Assembly (NCBI GenBank): GCA_949592205.1
Contig: CATIUR010000001.1
Location: forward strand, 18,491,501 to 18,555,500
DNA length: 64,000 nucleotides
From: Helichrysum umbraculigerum
Taxonomy: Eukaryota > Streptophyta > Magnoliopsida > Asterales > Asteraceae
Reading direction: 5' to 3'
This document shows positions 36,255 through 47,374 of the stretch, piece by piece. Made by a program: the position numbers and the translations under genes. Below the pieces are notes generated by a model. That model was not told the origin of the DNA. It saw only the letters and a list, made by a program, of their open reading frames with translations, and did not search any database. Within the stretch, counting starts at the first letter, position 1. Each line of letters starts with the position of its first letter.

Positions 36255-38669
36255 TGTAACACCTGCTAAATTAGGATAATTATTTATGCCTAATTGATTG
36301 TAACTAGTTGTAATTAGTATGTAATAGGACTAATTACAGGCTCTATTTGTATATATATAAGTTGATTTATATATATATGTGTGTTTTTACGCGATTTGGA
36401 TAAATCGTACGAATTAACCGGACGGAGTCCGACACAGTTATTTGGACGTTGGTGACAGAAACTTACCTAAATAATGAGAACGTATTTTATTATATAAAAT
36501 ACACAGCGAACAAACATTATTTATAATACCGCGACGACAATTTAAATAATTTAACGAATACGTATTAAACGCGAGTTAAGAATTTTAATACTTCGACAAA
36601 TGTTTTTATAATTAATTAATTTCAAGGTATTTCATTAAAATATTCCCGTCATCTTTTAAAATATAACTGCTTGATTTAACGCCTATACGATAGAGAAAAC
36701 GAACACCGCACGGAGCGCGGCGCGTGGACTGAAAAATGGGGGCTTTCACCAAAACCCCCATTCTTCCTCCCTTTTTCCTCATTCAACCCACACACTCTCT
36801 CTCTCTTCTCCTCTTTTCTTTCTTTTTCTCTCAAACACCACCACCCAAAAACCTCACTAAATCGACAAATAAACGTATTAAACGACGCCGGATCATAGCC
36901 TCTCTTTGGAAGAAAACGTTCACCATCACACGATCTACATTCCTATCTTTTCGGATTTTCTATCCGACATTTTGTAAGTTTCCGACAAAACCCGAAACTC
37001 TCCGTTTTTGCTCATTTTTACGTTTTTATGGATTATATATGCTTAAAATGTCCAAAAATGGGTTGGGTAAAAGATTTGGACCTAACGGAAGTTTTTCGAC
37101 CGATTTTCCGGCCACCAAATTCCGATCAGACCGCTACGTCGCAGAGACGCGGGACTATCTGCGACGTAGCTCAAAACGTCGCATTTTGTGGCCAACGTCG
37201 CATTTAGCGACGTCACGGCCTACGTCGCACAGATATCCCAACGTCGCACTAGCGACGCAGCCTATTACGTCGCATTAACTTGCGGACGTCGCACATAGCG
37301 ACGTAGACTTTTACGTCGCAAACCGAACCTACGTCGCATTGATTTGCGAAGGTCGCATCATGCGACGTACCTCCCTACGTCGCACCCTACGTCGCATGCT
37401 ACGTCGCATGCTACGTCGCACAAACCAGAACCTTGAAAAGTCAGATTTTACTAAGTGTCGAACTTACACAACTTCAAATACTTATGTCATACGACTTAAC
37501 AAACGTCATAGAACATACTTTCTATTACAATTACACTAAATTGCGTTATAAATGATAACGCTTTGAATCATTATTACAAACCGTCACCAACGGGCCATAT
37601 TTGTTTTCAAACTACAAACGGATTACTAAACAAACACTTGGACATAATGAGTTGTGTAAACAACTAGCCTAGATGGTCTTGCGGGACATCTACTTACTTA
37701 ACTTTATATGTTTAGGCATTTGAAGGTTACGGGTTCGGAGAACCTACGGTTGATATTAATTACTCGTTTATTGATATAAACGTACTTACAAAGATTCAGG
37801 TGAGTCTTACGGCCCCACTTTTACTGTTTTATCTTATTGGGGGAGATACATGCTACTGATTTTTCCTGAACACAAGTACTAAACTGATTTCTATACCAAA
37901 CGGAATTGCATGAGTTAATTACTATTTACAGAAGTCTCTCCATCATATATCGTTAGTTATGGACTTAAGCGCGAACAGTAGTTAATGGATCCATTAGGGA
38001 AATGACCCTCCCCACCCGGGGCAGTAGCGCTGCCACGTACCGATTTACACGTATAAACGGGTGACAACTTATTCGTTACTGATGCTTGCTCACTTACGAG
38101 CATGTCACGGGAGCAAACATATTATTTACGGGTTAAGCTTCGATTATGAGCCTCATGGCAACGGTATAAACTTACTTACTTACATTTGCGGGATTGCAAA
38201 TACTGGTTTACGATTTCTGGATTGAAATTGCTGATTATACGCCTACGGGCATTACTGATGAAAGCTCGTGTTCAAAACTGATATTATTTACACACCTGTG
38301 AGATTCACCAACCTTTTGGTTGACACCTTTTAGCATGTTTTCTCAGGTACCCGGATGGAGTAGGATTACTCCAGGATTTTAGCTAGAGTCGCATGATTTC
38401 AACACAACTGCATTAACGGAGATTCTTAACATTATCTTTTGTATATTACGATTATGTAATAGAATCTCCCGCTATACGCGTGGACTCTAGGGGAAACTAT
38501 ATTTTGTATACGAAAACACTAAGTTTTCAAACATTATATCTATGGAATGTAACTAATTTACAAAACGTCTCATTTAGAGGTCGTTTGCTGTATATCTTGT
38601 GCTTTGTATATTGATTAGTAACACCCCAAACTATGCTTCCGCAAAACAGTGAATTTCGGGGGTGTTACA
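36255..38669 (+). repeat. Element D 3' LTR
   Basis: 2415 bp, nearly identical to the 5' LTR. The motif array is at 37134-37421. Confidence 0.95.
37134..37421 (+). repeat. ACGTCGCA hairpin array in 3' LTR of D
   Basis: Second copy of the array at 28853-29140, with no difference seen. Confidence 0.85.
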
Positions 38670-40128
38670 ATGTTGGACGCCAATAATCAATCAAGGGTTA
38701 GCCATCATGGCAATATACTATTAAAGCAATCATTGTAATAAACCAAGTTTACCCGTTGTAACCATGTTGTTACAACTAACTTAGACTGAAACTTCAAGAT
38801 CCACTCACCCTTGAAGATTTCAATCTCCACTCAAAAGTTTAATGTTATTGAGTCTTCTCCATATCTGAAAATTAAATCAAATAACAAGTCAGTAACTCAT
38901 TCATTATAATCAACTTATGTTATAATCATATAACATATTCAATATATATCTTAAAACTGCAATAACAACAAGTTATTAGATTAACCATTCTGTTTCCGAT
39001 TCTATCATCATGAAATCAATAGAACATCATCCTGATAACTTAGTTTAATACACCCCAACTTGCATGGAAAACCATAAATTCACCTATTATGATACCACAT
39101 TACATGCTAGTTAACCATACAAACTTATATCATGCTAATCAGAAAGGGATCACAAAATTCAAAGCTAATTGTTGTGCAGGGCCAGGGACCCGCCGGCTCC
39201 CATCATTGTCCCGCCGGGTCACACCCATTAACAGCCGGGTGATTTAACAATTGTGGTAACAGAACTATTATGCGTTTTAAAGACTACAGAAGCAGCCGGG
39301 TTGGCTTAGGAGCCGCCGACTAGGGTGATGAACCCGCCGGCTAGGGTGTCTCACCCGCCGGTTCCCATTGAATTACATAGAACCCGCCGGATAGGTACTA
39401 TGACCCGCCGGGTTGTTCTTCGTTTCTAGCAGCAGCAGCAGGTTATCAACCCAAAACCACCAACCAAAACCCTTAAAATCCCAAATTCGAACACTAGATA
39501 CGATTTTTACCAACAAGCAACCTCAACTATCATCATATATCATGTTATAACAACAGATCACTTCATCAAACATCAAATCTATACATGTTTACTTATTCCA
39601 TTTAATTTCTTCAAACCCTAAGTTATATACATATATTTCTTTAGAGTAAATTAAACTTACAATCAAGATGCTAACGAGTTGATGATGAAGATGCTAAGTA
39701 GTTAACCACGAATCCAAGCTTAATCGATTTGCAATGCTTCTCTCTTTTGATTTCTCAAATCTTCAAGTGTATGTGTGTGTGTGTGTGTTTAGTTTGAAAG
39801 AGATGAGGAAAACAAAAAGAAAAGGAAAGGGAAATAAGTTAGGTCGACTTCCCCAATTTTGCAGTGCAAGGTTGGTGTACATATTATACCCACTCTAAAC
39901 CTATTGTCTGGAACCTAGAAACCTTTTGCGAGAAATACATTTTATTAGGCTTTCAACTAAGGTTCTTTAAAACGAGCAATAATTTATTTAACACAATAAG
40001 TCATTTGACCATTTGACCTATTTATTTCAGTTATCAAAATACACCAAGTATTTAGATTACAATTTAAATATCAATTTAAAATAAGGAGATTAATGTATTT
40101 CTACTAGGCCCATTTCGAGGATGTTACA
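38670..40128 (-). repeat. Element B 5' LTR, remaining part
   Basis: It starts with ATGTT, D's right target duplication, then continues GGACGCCAATAATC as in 11396 onward. It ends GAGGATGTTACA, followed by GCGTG, B's right target duplication. The CCGCCGGCT patch is at 39185-39415. Confidence 0.9.
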
Positions 40129-40739
40129 GCGTGCTACCCTGGGCGGGGATTGTCAGTCCCAAATGGATCCATTTACTAATACTCGCGCTTAAGTCGATAA
40201 CTAACAACTATGATTAAAGGGACTTCATTGGATTAAGTAAAACCCATGCAATCGATATACCAGTAAATCAGTAAGTAAATCAAGTAAGTAAGTTCGTGTG
40301 TTCGAGTAAAACAAGCAATGCATCTCCCCCAAAATAGTAAAACGGTAAAAAGGGGCCGTGAGACTCACCTGAGTCTAGTAGTATCAAGCAGTAAATCAAG
40401 CAATGAGGTTCTCCGAACCAGTAACCTCTAGCGTCCTAAACGCGTAAGGTTAAGTAAGTAAGTGGATATCATTAAGATCATCCATGCTAGTTGTCCACTC
40501 AACTAGTTAATGTCCATTAGTCTGTTATTTGTAATTGTTCGTATTTGTAGTCTGTCGTTGTGTAAATATGGCCCATTGGTGACGGTGTGTAATAATAATT
40601 CAAGTGTTATTATTATGTATTTCATTTCGTTGTATATTTGTAAAGTATATTTGTCATATGTTTCCGAGTTATTCCAAATATTGTATTGACGTTAAATCAA
40701 GTATATTGTGATATTGTCTTGTTTGAAAAGTCGTTTACG

Positions 40740-41000
40740 CGAAGTTAGTCTTGAACACTATTCATGAGACAATAAGGATTTTCGGGAATTACTATTCATG
40801 AGACAATAGCGATTATCGGGAATCACTATTCATGAGACAATAGCGATTATCGGGAATCACTATTCATGAGACAATAGCAAGTTACTATTCATGAGACAAA
40901 TGCGATTATCAGGAATCACTATTAATGAGACAATAGCAAGTTACTATTCATGAGACAATAGCAATTATCGGGCGGTTTCAAGTATGAAAGTGTTATTCGA
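40740..41000 (-). repeat. Direct-repeat array in LTR E
   Basis: About six or seven imperfect tandem copies of a roughly 30-35 bp unit containing ACTATTCATGAGACAATAGC and often GATTATCGGGAAT. Related units with CATGCGACAAT continue at 41240-41400. Spacers share sequence, so this is not a CRISPR. Confidence 0.8.
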
Positions 41001-41275
41001 GTGTAAGCTCGTAGTAGTTCGAGTGTAAGCATGTTGTAGTGTGGGTGTAATCCCATTAATATGTGAGTGTAATCTCACATGTAATTTCGAGTGTAATCTC
41101 GTATTTAAGTTATAGCGTATACTTCCCAAAGTATAGTAGTTTTCATTTAAGTGTAGTGTCGTATAAAGTATAGTTGTTGTATGTATCCAATACTTAGTGT
41201 AAAAAGTATTTTAAATTTTCTGTTTTGTGCAACGACATGTAATCATGCTACAATTGCCTTTCGGAGTACTGTTCA

Positions 41276-41393
41276 TGCGACAATTATATTGTCGTAGTAC
41301 TGTTCATGCGTCAATGATATTGTCGTAGGCAGAAAAGACTTATGCGACAATGGATTCTCGGAACACTGTTCATGCGACAATGGTATTGTCGCA
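41276..41393 (-). repeat. GCGACAAT/ATTGTCGC hairpins in LTR E
   Basis: At 41373-41393 a stem TGCGACAAT/ATTGTCGCA is perfect, with a GGT loop. At 41276-41296 a similar stem has a TAT loop and one mismatch. The left LTR copy at 6841-6861 has one G-to-A change in the stem. Confidence 0.8.
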
Positions 41394-43077
41394 GGTCTGA
41401 GATTTTTCGTTTTCGTTTAAGTGTTCGTTTTTGTTGACTAGGTCAAACGTGTTTGGTTTGACCCGAAACTTTTAGGGAAGTCTTAAATATGTTAAATAAA
41501 CTTTAGAAAATTGTTGTTACGTTTTATGGTTGACCCGAAGTATCGGTTTTGAAAAATGTCTAAAACAGTCCCTAGTTTAATAGTTCCATATTTTTACTCG
41601 GTTTCGACTCACGATTTCACCCGTTTCTAATCCGATTCAAGCCTAACCAAAAATCACAAATGTTCTCCTAGATGTCTAGTTCATTTCTGCACTTTATGAT
41701 ACTTTTATATGTTCGTTTACTATTTTTAACAAAAATGGAAATGAACAGTGGTCGGATTAGGTCCAAGAACAGCTACAGCCCAAAGATTGAGCTCTACACA
41801 AAAATACGTGTATTTTTGGAAAAGGTCAAAGAAAAACTTTTTTTAAAGAAGATCCATACAGAAATTTTGGTATAAGATTCATGTGTTGATTCATCATAGA
41901 ACTCAACTTATAGTCGTTTTCGTGAGACGATTTTTCTGGGCAGAAAACTGTGATTTATGTATATTTGTGTAAAACGTTTTTTAAGCTTATATTTGGACAT
42001 CAACAAGTTGCGTGAATATAATAACATGTAGATCTATGAAAATCATGAAAATCTAGAGAGAGAGAGGTGGTGATTCATACCAAAAATGAGCTTGAGAGAG
42101 AGAGAAAAGTGAGATAAGCTTGGATCTTCTTCTTGCTTGCTTTTCCTTGTTTTTTCTTCACATGAACTAAGGTGGATGATGGTGGATTATGGTGGAGGTG
42201 TGGCTGATCAAAGGAGAGGGAAAAAGAGAGTTGTAAGTGTGAGTTTTAGTGAGAGAGTGTAGAGAGAGAGTGATGAGGGTTGAATGAGAGATTCATGGGA
42301 TGTGTTTGATGATGTAGGTCAAAAACAAGATCCCCAAAACATGGGGGTGTGTTTGGGGCTGAATAAATCGGCCCATGGGGCCCACACATGTGTGTGTGTG
42401 TGTGTCTCCAAATTTTGTTCCTTACGTTTGCGTTCCGTGCGGTGTTCGTTTCCCCGGTGGTTTAACGTATAATTAGACGTTTAATGTTATACGTACGTAT
42501 TTTAAATAACAATTAAAGTTCGATATTTTTAGTAAAAGTTTTACTCAAAGTAGTGTAATTAAGTTACTAAAATAATATTCGAGTTTTCGTTTGGTCGCCG
42601 GTCGCGAATCGTGTGTTTATTCGAATTGTGTAACGTTTTTAAACGTTATGATTATACGCGTGTAATCGCGTTATTTTTACTTGAAGTATTTTATCAAAAT
42701 ACTTAATAATAAGTTATAAAAATATAGCTTTAGTTTATTTCATCGGTCGGGCGCGTTTCGTGCATTTTCGTCGCGTTCGGTTACGTTTTAAGCAAAACGT
42801 ACGTGTTCGTTATATTATAAACATAATATAAAGTAATAATTGACGTTATTAAATACTTCCATATCATTTAATAATAGTTTCACCAATTTCCATTTTAAGT
42901 TTCTGCGTTCTGTTAGATTCGCATATACACGATTATTGAACAATCGTTTAACGTTATTATATATATTTATATATATAATACTTGTACACTTCAGTAGTTT
43001 GAGTATATAATACTTGAAATAAAAGTTTAAATTTTGACCAAATTTTGGGTCATTTTTTTTTTTGACCGGGTGTCACA

Positions 43078-43299
43078 CGATTGTTTGATCACATCGATTT
43101 AATGTACGTTTATATGCTTAGAGGAGAGGCTTGGTATTCCCCCTAAGCATGTGGCTAGGGGTATAAATACCAAGACTCCTCCACACTTAGATGGTGATGC
43201 TTCATTGTAATATCTATCTCAATAAAACACTCTCAAACCAAACCCTAGTTCTTACATGTTTAACTTGATTCATCAATATTGATTAGATCTAGGTTTACA
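43078..43299 (+). repeat. Element F 5' LTR, right part
   Basis: Aligns with 44576-44800. It contains TATAAATA at 43162-43169, kept in the 3' LTR at 44661-44668. Confidence 0.8.
43162..43169 (+). promoter_or_regulatory. TATA box of element F LTR
   Basis: TATAAATA in the context GGGGTATAAATACC, identical in both LTRs of F. Confidence 0.6.
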
Positions 43300-43301
43300 A
43301 T

Positions 43302-43313
43302 TGATATCAGAGC
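43302..43313 (+). other. Element F primer binding site
   Basis: TGATATCAGAGC, initiator tRNA-Met type with one difference from TGGTATCAGAGC, two bases after the LTR end. Confidence 0.75.
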
Positions 43314-44378
43314 AAGGTTGTCGACTATTTATGTGCTATGTCAAAGATTTGGAGAGTGCTTTTACAAATACGTTCAAGTTGTGGTATGATTCTTTTGATG
43401 GCGATGCGATTGGCTTTACATGGGAAAAAGAGAACTTGAAGAAGAGGAGACGAGAAGACGATGGTGACGTAATGAAAGTTTTGACAGATACTCTTAAAGA
43501 TGTTGGTAAAGGATTCGTGAAGAGTATATATTTGCTGAAGGTGCCAAAGTAGGTGAAAACAAGAAGTTAATGTTGTACCAGTTCTACTCCTTGATGTAAG
43601 GGCAACCGGCAACCTCAATTTTGATGTTTAAGGGGAGAAAGGATATAGTGTTTGAAGTTAGTTGGGAGAAGAGATATAGTGTTTGAAGATCAAGTAAAGG
43701 TTATAAATAAAGATAAAGATGTTGGAAAAAGGCTAAGGAAGTGTGCTGAAAGAGAAGAGCTTAAAAGATCTAATGTTTTGAAGATTGAGATCATTAAAAG
43801 TGAAGAAAAGATTGAATAAAATGAGAGTTGAAGTCGAGTAAGAGTGAAGAAAAGAAAGTTCAAATTGAAGTTAATCAATGAAGGTTGAAAAGCCCGAGGA
43901 TTCAGGAGATGAATCGAAAGAAGAAAAAGTTATAAACTGCTCAAGAAAATCAGACACGAGTTTAATGAAAGATACAAGTTCAATGAAGATGTCATTGCGT
44001 TTGAAAGTTTCTAAGTACTTCAATGGCCATATTCATTATCTTTCTACAAGTTTGAGAATAGTTATTGGTTTGAGGGGGAGCAGATTCAAACTGATCAAAC
44101 TCCAGAAGAAAAGTGTCAGTTTTAGAGGGAGCAAATCAAAATAGGTTTTAACGGCAACACATTATTTGAAATGATAACTTCATTATCAAGAATAAAAAAG
44201 ATGTTGTTCAAAGATCGAGCTTCAAAGACAATCATTTCAATGATTCATTCAAGACAAGAAGTTGTTGTTGATAAACAAGAAAATGGATTCGTCTTCAAGA
44301 ATGCATCAATAATCAAATCCTGAGAATTGAAGTACTCAGATTTCTTACTAAAATCTATGCTAAATTCTAGGGGAGATT
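43314..44378 (+). other. Element F interior without recognisable gag-pol
   Basis: It is rich in GAAG/AAAG and holds only short frames (for example 43301-43552 and 43878-44144, Lys/Glu/Ser-rich). No zinc knuckle, protease, integrase or RT motif is visible. It ends in the purine tract AGGGGAGAT. Confidence 0.7.
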
Positions 44379-44800
44379 GTTAGAAATATTATTTTTGATA
44401 GGATTTGTATAGATTAAATTACTTGTACGTTACAAAGATTAAAGAAAAGTGTGTTTCAATGTTGTCTCAGTTTACAAAGAATTTACGGCATTCAAATCTG
44501 AAAGATATATCAAATTGGAAGACAAAGAAGTCTCAAATCAAACTATCATTACATAGCAATAATAATTTTGATGTAACGATAGTTTAATTACATCGATATA
44601 ATGTATGTTTATATGCTTAGAAGAGAGGCTTGGTATTCCCCCTAAGAATGTGGCTAGGGGTATAAATACCAAGACTCCTCCAAACTTAGATGGTGATGCT
44701 TTCACTTTAATATCTATCTCAATAAAATACTCTCCAACCAAACCCTAGTTCTTACAAGTTTAACTTGATTCGTCAATATTTGACTAGGTATGGGTTTACA
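44379..44800 (+). repeat. Element F 3' LTR (422 bp)
   Basis: TGTTAGAAATATTA to GGGTTTACA. The following bases CCTCC (44801-44805) would be the right target duplication. Confidence 0.8.
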
Positions 44801-44934
44801 CCTCCTCACCCAAGAACTTTGTTATCTTCTTGGAGATCCATGGCCTCATCCTTTCATGCAATCATTCTATAAAACATCCAAATAGAACCCAATTATTGTA
44901 ACAAGGTGTATGATTTTGTGATTTGCAATTCAAC
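44801..44934 (-). pseudogene. RBM25 fragment (exon 7 start and intron 6 end), second copy
   Basis: These 134 bp closely match 53770-53904 of the RBM25 gene in the same orientation: 67 bp of the last coding exon (PWI domain), the TATAG splice acceptor and the end of intron 6. Similarity stops abruptly at CAAC on both sides. One base is missing compared with the intact copy (GCAATCATT against GCAATCCATT), which shifts the frame, so the piece is dead. Element F interrupts it on the left. The rest of the copied 3' end should lie beyond the left edge of the retrotransposon stack. Confidence 0.85.
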
Positions 44935-45718
44935 GCGGATAGATTACGATGTTGGCGGCAATTTGTAAAATTGGCGCAATCAATTTAAGAGGTAAATATT
45001 TACAATCTTCTTTTGGTCATCATACTTTTTTGTTGAACGACAAAGCTATATATAAAAGAACCAATTCAAACCTTGATCGAAAGACGATCAAGCAACTACC
45101 GAAAAGAGAAACAGCAACAAGATGAAAGCTACACCCGGCAACAAACATCCTAATATCGGTCCCCAATAATTAAACTAAAAAGGATTACTTATCCAAGATT
45201 CATATCATGAACCAATTGGTTACTTCTTAAAGCTAAAATTTCAATCTTTCTTTAATTATACTATTTTTAGTATTGCAAAGTTTTGTAATGGTATAACAAT
45301 AAGACATGTGTACATGTGAAATGGATAAAAAAATATATGGGTGTACATACATGCGTATGTATACACACGTACGTAATTATGAGCTGATAAACACACACAC
45401 TATATAGTTTATGTTGGTTGTGTATAAGAATAATGGAAAACATATGCAAACACATGTATGCGTATATAAACTTACATATTATACATTTCTACATAGTATA
45501 GTAGAATTTCAAAGTAGGCAACATGCCCAGAATTGCAAGCCTCAACTTATGTTTCTGTCTCGGTTTCTTGTCTAATTATATGTCTAATTTTATGACTAGA
45601 ATAGCTGAAAGTTATTTTGTTTATAGTTTTCATACCTTGCATATACATACATGCCTACATAATGGAGATAGTGTAACTTTTGTTTTGTAAAGTTTAAAAC
45701 CCGGTGGATTTTCATATG
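44935..45718. other. Intergenic, nothing recognised
   Basis: AT-rich sequence with no supportable gene or repeat; short frames look random. Confidence 0.6.
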
Positions 45719-46563
45719 GTACAAGCAACTATCATCTTAGAGGACATGATTAAAATTGAGCGTCAGAATAGGGAATGGTGGTAGTGGTAATCACCTTCAG
45801 TTGCTGCTAAAATCTCAACTGAATCTTCACTTGCTCTGCACATTTATGCCCTTGATGCTACTGTATCGTACGAGAATCCACCTCCAACTGTTGATCTTTA
45901 AGAGCCCGTAGCACCAGAAGATTCGAAGTCAAAGGAAGAAACTCCCAAAAAGCCAAAGCTGAAGTCAAATAGTCCAAGCAAAAGGTCAAACTCAAAGATC
46001 AACCTGAATTCAAGCAGCTCAGTCAAAAGGTCGAACTTGGAGGTGCCACCTGTGGATCCTACAGTTTCTGTAGTGCCAGAAGATTCCAAGTAAACGGAAG
46101 ACTCTCCCGAAAAGTCTAATGTGAAGAAAAAGCGCAAGTCAAACAGCTTGACTTTAGCTTTTTCTCCGAGTTTGACTATTCAGGAGCTTCTTCCATTAAC
46201 CTGGAATCTTCTAAAGCTACAACATTTGTCGGATCAACAGGTGGCATCGGCAAGTTTGACCTTTTGGTTAAGCTGTAGGTTGATCTTTAAATTTGATTTT
46301 TTACTTGAACTTTTTGACTTCAGCTTTTCTGTCATGGTTGACTTTTTAGGAACTTTTTCATTTGAGTTGGAATATCTAGGGCTATGACAGATGGAGGTGG
46401 AGATGGTTTCTCATACAATGCATATTTCACATAAATGTGCCGAACAAATGAAGGCTCAGTTGAGAGATTTTATCAGCAACCGAAGGTGATGGCCAATACA
46501 ACCATTTCCTTTCAGGTGCTCAGTTTTAATCATGTCCTCTAAGATGATAGTTGCTTACATCAT
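45719..46563. repeat. Imperfect long inverted repeat, about 0.85 kb
   Basis: The left arm begins near GTACAAGCAACTATCATCTT and the right arm ends with the reverse complement (AAGATGATAGTTGCTTAC); the centre is near 46141. The arms stay alignable throughout, including the segment with CACCTTCAGTTGCTGCTAAA and a Lys/Ser-rich coding-like stretch (PEDSKSKEETPKKPKLKS in one arm, EKLKSKSSSKKSNLKINL in the other). Both arms have stops and indels. A transcript across it would form a long mismatched hairpin. The source gene is not recognised. Confidence 0.75.
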
Positions 46564-47374
46564 CGTAAACCAATAAGGTTTCAAGCTTTTGGAGTCAGCG
46601 AAAGTCAACTTCACAACCGGTCGCTATGACCTCAAGGGGTGGAGCAAGGATTTTTAATACAGGGGGCAAAAAAAAAAATTCTTTGCTCACTCGGACATGC
46701 AACCTGGCTACGCTTGCAAAATGAGCTTTCGGAATGGAAACTCACAGTTCCTTAAAAGAAATTCTCCGAAAAGGATATTTTGTTGATTTTCCCTAGAATT
46801 ATGCAGAGTTAACATATTTAAGAAAAATTACGTTTCTCTTTTAAAAAATATATAACGTGACACCATATTATTTTAGATTAAAAAAAAAGAAGTTAAATAC
46901 CGGACCAATTCCAGAATTACGTTTCTTTAGCTATTCATGATTCCCTTCCAATCTACCAAACGCTACCATAAATACCCTAGTGTTTAGGCAAAGATATACC
47001 GCTTATTAGAGTGGAAATGTGTAACCAAAACCTAAAGCTTGTAGATAATGAAACTAACTTAGATGAATCCATATAGACTTCCAACATGATTATGAAACAA
47101 ACTGGCTTAGATGAATCCCTTGGGTAATAATGGGCATAAAGCATTCTTATAGGATTTGACTTTCAAGACGCTACAAAGCATGTAGTACATCACTAAAGTG
47201 ACAATATAGCTAAATTGTTATTAGATCATTCATATATGGATTTAAGGATCAAGAATTGTTTTCATACCAACTTGTTAAAAAACCTTTGGTGTTCCTGCAT
47301 GCTAAATAAGAGAAATGATAGAATGACAAATTTTTTCTACAGAGATGGTCACAAAATGATGTGGACCATCGATA
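46564..47374. other. Intergenic, nothing recognised
   Basis: AT-rich. No gene, LTR or clear repeat found. Confidence 0.6.

Larger units (their letters stand above)
27974..38669 (+). mobile_element. Element D: full-length Ty3/gypsy (Tekay/Del-like) retrotransposon with extra ORF
   Basis: It is 10696 bp: 5' LTR 27974-30388, PBS 30392-30403, an extra ORF 30972-31448, gag-pol 31811-36221, polypurine tract, 3' LTR 36255-38669. The LTRs are both 2415 bp and I see only two differences (near 29378/37658 and 29808/38089), so insertion was very recent. It is flanked by ATGTT on both sides (27969-27973 and 38670-38674) in an LTR of B. Confidence 0.95.
10761..40128 (-). mobile_element. Element B: non-autonomous LTR element with 4.3 kb non-coding interior
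   Basis: Two copies of a 2.09 kb LTR flank a 4.26 kb interior; a polypurine tract lies beside the left LTR and a PBS beside the right one, so B reads on the minus strand. The flanking 5 bp are GCGTG on both sides (10756-10760 and 40129-40133). The left LTR is split by element C, the right LTR by element D. Minus-strand LTR ends are TGTAACATCC and TTGTTATA, so the 3' end is TA and not the usual CA. No coding capacity is visible. Confidence 0.9.
6757..43077 (-). mobile_element. Element E: non-autonomous gypsy-like LTR element, split by A and B
   Basis: Read on the minus strand, the 5' LTR is 43077-40134 continued at 10760-10150 (about 3.55 kb). Next come the PBS (10146-10135), a 1.6 kb interior without gag-pol, a polypurine tract and the 3' LTR from 8517, cut at 6757 by element A. 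Element B (10761-40128) lies inside the 5' LTR with the 5 bp duplication GCGTG. E shares the AAACGAACACCGCACGGA block and the post-PBS leader with C and D, so it could have been moved by proteins of that family. Its outer left end is outside the window. Confidence 0.85.
40129..43077 (-). repeat. Element E 5' LTR, main part
   Basis: On the minus strand it starts TGTGACACCCGG at 43077. It carries the conserved block at 42451-42431, a CT-rich tract and, further on, hairpin motifs near 41393-41276 and a direct-repeat array at 41000-40740. It then runs into B's insertion point. Positions 41289-43077 match the left LTR 6757-8517. Confidence 0.88.
43078..44800 (+). mobile_element. Element F: Ty1/copia-like element without pol, 5' LTR cut by E
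   Basis: The right 222 bp of a 5' LTR (43078-43299), a PBS, a 1.08 kb interior and a complete 3' LTR (44379-44800) are present. The LTR starts TGTTAGAAATATTA after AGGGGAGAT and ends GGGTTTACA, the usual style of Ty1/copia LTRs. The two LTR parts show roughly 18-20 differences over 220 bp, the highest divergence in the stack, as expected for the oldest layer. The rest of the 5' LTR must lie left of element E, outside the window. Confidence 0.8.

Noticed and set aside
40740..41000. CRISPR-like spacing of repeats
   Set aside because: Spacers are related to each other and this is plant nuclear LTR sequence; an ordinary tandem array.
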